From: Pseudonocardia oceani
GTDB lineage: Bacteria > Actinomycetota > Actinomycetes > Mycobacteriales > Pseudonocardiaceae
Length of the DNA: 64,000 nt
NCBI RefSeq assembly: GCF_019263585.2
Contig: NZ_JADQDF010000001.1
Coordinates: 496,001-560,000 of the forward strand
Direction: 5' to 3'
Part shown: positions 59,860 to 64,000 of the stretch, one piece after another
Layout: the number at the start of each line of letters is the position of its first letter
Position numbering within the stretch: the stretch's first letter is position 1
Notes under the pieces: model-generated
Databases searched by the model: none
Seen by the model: the letters and a program-made list of their open reading frames with translations, nothing else
Told to the model about the DNA's origin: nothing
Made by a program: the position numbers and the translations under genes

Positions 59860-60726
59860 TCAGGTCACCTTGACGCCTCGGTCCTCCAGCCAGGGGGTCG
59901 GATTGATGTTGCCGGCTCCTGCGGCGATGACCTCGAAGTGGAGGTGAGGCCCGGTGGACTGGCCGCGGTTACCGACCTCGGCGATGACCTCCCCAGCAGT
60001 GACCTGCTGCCCGACCTCCACCATCGCGCGATCCATGTGGCCGTAGAACGTGACAGTGCCGTCGCCGTGCCGCACGCGCACCCACAGGCCGAATCCGCTG
60101 GCCGGTCCGGAGTCGATGACGACGCCGTCTAGGGGGACACGAATGGGGCTACCGACCGGGGCCGCGATGTCCAAGCCCTTGTGCTGCGCGTCCCAGCGGG
60201 GGCCGTAGCCGGATGTAGTGCGCCCGGTCATCATCTGCACGCCGCCTCCGGCCGCCCGGGGCGCTGCACTGGGGTCGTCGGCGTGGCGGGCCTCCTCGGC
60301 CGCTCGAGCCTCCTCCGCAGCACGTACCGCCTCCTCCAGCCGTACCTCCTCCGCAGCGGCCTCGACGACCTTGACCAGTGCGGCTGCATCGACGACCTCC
60401 GGTGCAAGCGGAACCGGAAGGACGGCAGCCCGCAAAGCGGTGCTCGCCGTCGTCGGACCGGGCGGGTCGGTGGCGGCGACCCGAAACACACCGCCATCGA
60501 CGAGAGGCGCCGCTGCCGCGGCAACAGCCGCATCGCCGGCCAGTGCCAGCAGCCCACCGGCGACGGCGGCTGCCACGACGTGGACGGGTGCGGGAGCGCC
60601 TGCGGACGTGGTGACGGCCGAGGGTGCCGGGGCCAGTCGCAGTCCGGGGTGCACCGGGACAGGGAGGAGGCTCCAGCCGGGCCCGGTTTGCATGTGCCGG
60701 TTACGTGGGGAGCGGTGCCGCGCCAC
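59860..60726 (-). CDS. M23 (LytM-type) peptidase-domain exported protein (second copy)
   Basis: The 288-residue protein has an N-terminal membrane segment (VAAAVAGGLLALAGDAAVAA), a Glu/Ala/Arg-rich coiled coil, and an M23 domain with QHKGLDIAAPVGSPIR, YGHMDRAMVEVGQQV and GPHLHFEVI. All zinc ligands are present. GTG 60726 has AAGGAT four bases upstream. It is a paralogue of 42038. The dyad at 60810-60828 lies upstream. Confidence 0.88.
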   Translation of the reverse strand: MARHRSPRNRHMQTGPGWSLLPVPVHPGLRLAPAPSAVTTSAGAPAPVHVVAAAVAGGLLALAGDAAVAAAAAPLVDGGVFRVAATDPPGPTTASTALRAAVLPVPLAPEVVDAAALVKVVEAAAEEVRLEEAVRAAEEARAAEEARHADDPSAAPRAAGGGVQMMTGRTTSGYGPRWDAQHKGLDIAAPVGSPIRVPLDGVVIDSGPASGFGLWVRVRHGDGTVTFYGHMDRAMVEVGQQVTAGEVIAEVGNRGQSTGPHLHFEVIAAGAGNINPTPWLEDRGVKVT

Positions 60727-60809
60727 AAAGATCCTTCACGGAGTCGGGGTCTCGTCCTGGCGTCCTCGCGCGCGCGGCGCGTGCCCGTCGACCGATACCG
60801 AATCGAAAT

Positions 60810-60828
60810 CTACTGATGCCGACAGTAG
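60810..60828. promoter_or_regulatory. Dyad CTACTG-N7-CAGTAG
   Basis: CTACTG (60810-60815) and CAGTAG (60823-60828) lie about 85 bp upstream of the M23 gene. The TAC...GTA ends resemble BlaI-type sites, but the spacer is longer than in the 32956 and 52792 sites. The rest of the 300 bp between 60727 and 61027 shows no gene. Confidence 0.4.
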
Positions 60829-61027
60829 TAGCGGGGACGGCGGAGACGATGCACTCGAGCGACTCGACGACGACCGGTAGTGAGCCTGCGGTCAACGGGG
60901 CATTGGCATGCCGCCGCTCGGTCCTCGCCTCGCGGGCACAACTTCCGCAAGGCGCAGCAATCCCCCCGCACGGCCCTGGCAACGGGCTCCGGTGGCGGTC
61001 CGGGCGACCGAACCGCCACCGGTGGGG

Positions 61028-61648
61028 TCACGCCCCCTGGAGCAGCGACTCCATCTCGCTGATCTCGGCCTGCTGAGCGTCGACGATCTCCTGAGCGAGT
61101 GCGAGCGCTTCGGGGTCGCTGCCCTCCTCGATCTCGGTTTGCGCCATCTCCACCGCGCCGCGGTGGTGCTCGACCATCATCTCGAGGAACATCCGGTCGA
61201 ACTCTGCTCCGGAAGCCTGCTGCAGAGCCGACATCTGCTCGGGCGTCATCATGCCGCCCATGCCGCTGTGGTCCATACCGTCCATGCCGCCCATGCCGTT
61301 CTCAGCCGGCACCTCGGCACCCCACTCCTGCAGCCAGGCGGTCATCGTCGTGATCTCCGGCTCCTGCGCACCCCCGATCCGAGCGGCCAGGTCGAGGACC
61401 TGGGGAGTCTCGGTACGGCCCGCTGCCAGCTCGGCCATGGCCACCGCCTGCCGGTGGTGCGGGATCATGCCCTGGGCGAACGCGACGTCCGCGTCGTTGA
61501 ACTGCCCCTGAGCCGCAGCCGAGGACGCAGATCCCCCTGAGGCCGCGCCGGGGGCGCTTGTATCGTTCCCGGACGCGCAGCCGACCAGCGCGAACGTCGT
61601 GATCGCGGTGCCTGCCAGCAGGCGCGCGAGGGCCTTCTTCGTGGTCAT
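61028..61648 (-). CDS. DUF305 lipoprotein, Met/His-rich
   Basis: The 206-residue lipoprotein (lipobox FALVGCAS) has two DUF305 helical repeats with MIPHHRQAVAMAELAAG and MMVEHHRGAVEMAQTEIE. Between them is a Met/Gly/His linker (GMGGMDGMDHSGMGGMM). The HH..AV.MA motifs and the Met run suggest copper binding outside the cell. ATG 61648 is a clear start. It is one of several lipoproteins that LspA and Lnt could mature. Confidence 0.88.
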   Translation of the reverse strand: MTTKKALARLLAGTAITTFALVGCASGNDTSAPGAASGGSASSAAAQGQFNDADVAFAQGMIPHHRQAVAMAELAAGRTETPQVLDLAARIGGAQEPEITTMTAWLQEWGAEVPAENGMGGMDGMDHSGMGGMMTPEQMSALQQASGAEFDRMFLEMMVEHHRGAVEMAQTEIEEGSDPEALALAQEIVDAQQAEISEMESLLQGA

Positions 61649-61705
61649 CGTCAGTCGTGCCTCTCGTACGTGTGTAGGACATGAGGTCGGGTCGTTCGAC
61701 CTCGT

Positions 61706-62107
61706 CTATGTCCGCAACACGCAGAGCAGTGCGAGCCGAGCCGGAGCCGTCGGCGGGGGCGCCCTCGGCGACGTCCGGGGACGGCTGCCGCGGCGGATCG
61801 TCGGCCATGCGACGGACCGTCGTGCCGGCCACGCCACGAGAACGGCGAGCACCGTGCCGAATGCAGTGAGCACGGCCAGGCACAGATGCAGGAGCGCCGT
61901 ACCATGATCATCCTGGCGCTCCGACGTCAGATCACCATCGTCGTGTCCGAGGGGCACTGCCGGTTCCGACACGGTCGACATCGGAGGCTGCGCGTCGGAG
62001 AGAACGGAGACGTGGTGCATGCCGATCAGGCCGACGAGCAGCACCGCGGTGAGTGCGGCGAGCAGGAGCGCTCGGTGCACCGCCGATGCGGCAGGATTCG
62101 TGGCCAT
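61706..62107 (-). CDS. Small His/Asp-containing membrane protein ending LCVLRT (DUF6153-like)
   Basis: The 133-residue protein has an N-terminal helix (ALLLAALTAVLLVGLIGMHH), a GHDDGDLTSERQDDHG loop, a second helix (LHLCLAVLTAFGTVLAVLVA), and ends LALLCVLRT, like the protein at 11853. TAATCT (62121-62116, minus) is eight bases before ATG 62107. It lies upstream of the DUF305 gene on the same strand and may be co-transcribed. Confidence 0.6.
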   Translation of the reverse strand: MATNPAASAVHRALLLAALTAVLLVGLIGMHHVSVLSDAQPPMSTVSEPAVPLGHDDGDLTSERQDDHGTALLHLCLAVLTAFGTVLAVLVAWPARRSVAWPTIRRGSRPRTSPRAPPPTAPARLALLCVLRT

Positions 62108-62309
62108 CAGTGGCAAGATTACTCGCACAGATCGGGGCCGTTCGGCGCCCGTCCCTCGTCTCAGCGCACCTGTCATTCACTACTCCTGCTGATCCGGCGC
62201 CCGTCTCGTCGGCGCGGGCTACTGGTTCCTCACCGGCCTCGTTCATCAGGACCGTCCTCCACACCGGCATCACCCCGACGAAGCTGGCCGCCGTCGCCGG
62301 TGAGTGCGC

Positions 62310-63033
62310 TCAGCACCGCACGGACGCGAGCGACCCGCCGGGCGCCGTGTTGAAGGAGATGTGCACGTGCTCCATGTGGTTCTCTACGGGAGAGCCGCGG
62401 TCCTCCATCATCCGCCATCCTGACCCGCTGTTGATGCGCTGCCGGAAGATGACGTACTTGACTGCGAGCGCCCCGCGATTTCGTACAGCACATTCGGCCA
62501 GGGCGTCCCCCGCCGCTCGGTCGACGAAGAAGTCGAGCGCCAGCCCGACGGGATGGTCCGATACGCGCCCGCGCGGACCGACGCCGCCGACGCTCGCAAT
62601 GCCGAAGCGGCAGCGCAGGAGCTGCCCGGCATCGGCGACCCACCGCTTCACCGGGCCCCATCGGGGCACCCCGGCTCGGCATGCGTACTCCGGGCCGAGC
62701 GTGGCGGCCAGGGCCGGAGCACCGGTGGCATCCGAGTCCCCGGCAGCAACCGCCCGAGCCGCACGCTGCCGTTCCTCCTCCGCGGCACGTGCGGCCCGCT
62801 GCTGGTAGGTCTCGTACGCCACCCGCTGTCCGCGGAGTCGTTCGTCGGTATCCCGGAAGAATCCCGCCGGGGTTGAATCCTTCGAGCTTGGCCCAGAACC
62901 CGCGGTCGTCGTCGGTGAAGGGCCGTCCGATCCTGACGAGCGGAGTGCTGCCGACAACGAGCGGGAGCCGGAGCGCCGGCACACCGCTCGAGGTCCTTCG
63001 GGAATCGGAACGAATCGGTGCATGTGCGGTCAC
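62310..63033 (-). pseudogene. Cysteine-synthase stub joined to an ARB_07466-like remnant
   Basis: The first part (63033 to about 62868) encodes GSTPLVRIGRPFTDDDRGFW and AKLEGFNPGGI, the N-terminus of a PLP-dependent cysteine synthase, but stops before the catalytic Lys segment. In a different frame the rest encodes a coiled coil (ERLRGQRVAYETYQQRAARA) and a domain with VSDHPVGLALDFFVDRAAGD, YVIFRQRINSGSGW and NHMEHVHISF, the same fold as the protein at 43127. A deletion probably fused the two. Neither part has its own good start and end. Confidence 0.75.
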
Positions 63034-63096
63034 AGGAATTCTTCCTCGGACGTGCCGCTACTGCGGCGAGGGACGGGACGGGAACAACCCGTCACG

Positions 63097-63456
63097 TCAC
63101 GTCCGGGCGATGCACACCTCTTGGAGGAAGGTCCGACCTGCGGGCGGCGCCCGTCGTCCTTCGGCCCGGCCTGTCCCATGATGAGAACCCACCGCAACAC
63201 CCTCGTGACCGATGACCGCAACAGTCGGTCCGACGTCGACGGCCGCGCCGACCGCACCACGCCGTGATTCGGCGGGGGCAGCCCGGTCAGGCGTGCCGTC
63301 ATCGACGCAATGGGAGTCGTCGTGGTTCGCCGTGAGGACGCCCGGCGCGCTCACGGGCGTGGAGCCAGAACAGAGACCGGCCGACAGCACGGCGAGAAGA
63401 GCGAGCAGCACGACGACCGCGCCGCCGGCGCGAGTCGTCGCGGAAATGCTGCTCAC
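63097..63456 (-). CDS. Small exported/membrane protein with VCIART tail
   Basis: About 119 residues from GTG 63456, with one helix (AGGAVVVLLALLAVLSAGLC), His/Asp-rich middle (NHDDSHCVDD) and end EVCIART. The tail loosely matches LCVLRT of two other small proteins. TACTCT (63471-63466, minus) is nine bases upstream of the GTG. The 200 bp to the IS end beyond it show no gene. Function unknown. Confidence 0.45.
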   Translation of the reverse strand: MSSISATTRAGGAVVVLLALLAVLSAGLCSGSTPVSAPGVLTANHDDSHCVDDGTPDRAAPAESRRGAVGAAVDVGPTVAVIGHEGVAVGSHHGTGRAEGRRAPPAGRTFLQEVCIART

Positions 63457-63649
63457 AGTGATGGAAGAGTAACAGCGAGTGCACGCCTCGTCCGAGTGAT
63501 ACCTGTATGTTCGTCGAGCTCCTACCGGACGAGCCGGTGCCGGAGTACCGCTGTTCATCCTCCGCCGCGCAGCGTCTGCGGCAGTGCCTGCGAACCCGGA
63601 CGACGACAGCGGAGCAACTACGGTCGCCGATGTGCGCTCTGCTCGGGAC

Positions 63650-63695
63650 TAGTGTCCTGCGCCTCAAATTCGGGTCGTAAGTTGTAGGGTCGGGC
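63650..63695 (+). mobile_element. Left end of an IS630-type insertion element
   Basis: A TA dinucleotide (63650-63651), the usual IS630/Tc1 target, is followed by GTGTCCTGCGCCTCAAATTC, a likely terminal repeat, just before the transposase ATG. The right end is outside the window, so the repeat cannot be confirmed by its partner. Confidence 0.55.
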
Positions 63696-64000
63696 GATGG
63701 CGAGGACGGGACGCCCGAAGGCCGAGTTGATCGTGACCGACGCCGAGCGTGAGCAGTTGCAGCGCTGGGCGCGACGCAGGAAGTCCTCGCAGGCCCTGGC
63801 GTTGCGGTCGCGGATCGTGTTGGCGTGCGCCGAAGGGCACGACAACAAGACGGTGGCGGCGCAACTGGGTTGTGCGGGCGCCACGGTGGGCAAATGGCGG
63901 TCCCGGTTCGTCACCCACGGCCTGGACGGGCTGACCGACGAGCCCCGCCCGGGGCGCCCGCCCACGATCGGCACCGACCGGGTCGAGGACGTCGTGGTCG
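63696..64000 (+). CDS. IS630-family transposase, partial (3' end outside window)
   Basis: The 101 visible residues (ARTGRPKAELIVTDAEREQL, ALRSRIVLACAEGHDNKTVA, GCAGATVGKWRSRFVTHGLD, GLTDEPRPGRPPTIG) form the N-terminal helix-turn-helix region of IS630-family transposases. The DDE catalytic domain would follow past the edge. It marks the right side as a site of insertion. Confidence 0.88.

Noticed and set aside
1..64000. CRISPR arrays, rRNA, tRNA, plasmid origin
   Set aside because: No regularly spaced repeats, rRNA-like or tRNA-like segments, or replication-initiator genes were seen.

Overview
The window is very GC-rich, uses many GTG starts and overlapping ATGA/GTGA/TGATG junctions, and has several promoters of the TANNNT type placed only 6-10 nt before a start codon (leaderless transcripts). 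Together with BlaI/M56 pairs, a Wag31-like DivIVA-domain protein, CopD-CtaG fusions and a VKOR/DsbA pair, this points to a mycelial actinomycete, most likely a Pseudonocardiaceae (inference). It reads as a heavy-metal and cell-envelope accessory island, with much gene decay and an IS630-type element at the right edge. I found no rRNA, tRNA or CRISPR.

Left part (1-12.4 kb): a copper block. A CcdA-like gene runs off the left edge. A BlaI-type repressor and M56 metallopeptidase are followed by an alpha/beta hydrolase and a broken TlpA gene. On the minus strand are a small membrane protein, a TauE/DsbD-like cupredoxin fusion, a CopZ-like chaperone, a CopC-CopD fusion, and csoR-copA with a DivIVA-domain protein and a methyltransferase. 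One 26-bp operator-like element occurs three times (321-350, 880-904, 10341-10366). A perfect CsoR box lies at 8221-8244.

12.4-17 kb: a graveyard plus mercury genes. It holds a headless MerR-type gene, an MFS exporter, a broken SHOCT gene, a rhodanese-CBS gene split by a frameshift, intact merR and merB (with an extra C-terminal domain), and an ACR3 arsenite-exporter remnant.

17-23.5 kb: cadD, then a tightly overlapped lipoprotein/thiol-redox series: lspA, tlpA (frameshifted), ccdA, lnt, tlpA, lipoprotein. 23.5-30.4 kb: a PadR unit, DUF2306, a CYP152-like P450, a CmtR-like repressor with a P1B ATPase, and two methyltransferases. Related palindrome/start cassettes precede cadD, lspA, cmtR and the methyltransferase pair, suggesting one soft-metal regulon.

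30.4-53.4 kb: a second copper/envelope block. It includes CopD-CtaG fusions, a second Lnt with Ser in place of the catalytic Cys, a DtxR-multicopper oxidase-ZIP unit, a CDF transporter, an L,D-transpeptidase, tlpA with a nonsense-broken ccdA, M23 and related peptidoglycan-binding proteins, DsbA-VKOR, CtaG, a second copA and a second lspA.

53.4-64 kb: a class A PBP, small membrane proteins, a third (5'-truncated) ccdA, a second BlaI/M56 pair, another M23 protein, a DUF305 lipoprotein, small proteins with a shared C-terminal tail, a cysteine-synthase stub fused to a peptidoglycan-protein remnant, and the start of an IS630-family transposase.

Overall picture (inference): metal efflux and sequestration (CopA, CopC/D, P1B ATPase, CadD, CDF, MerB) sits beside machinery that makes exported lipoproteins, keeps extracytoplasmic thiols in the right redox state and remodels peptidoglycan. 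Most modules occur in two or three diverged copies, and in several families one copy is degenerate.
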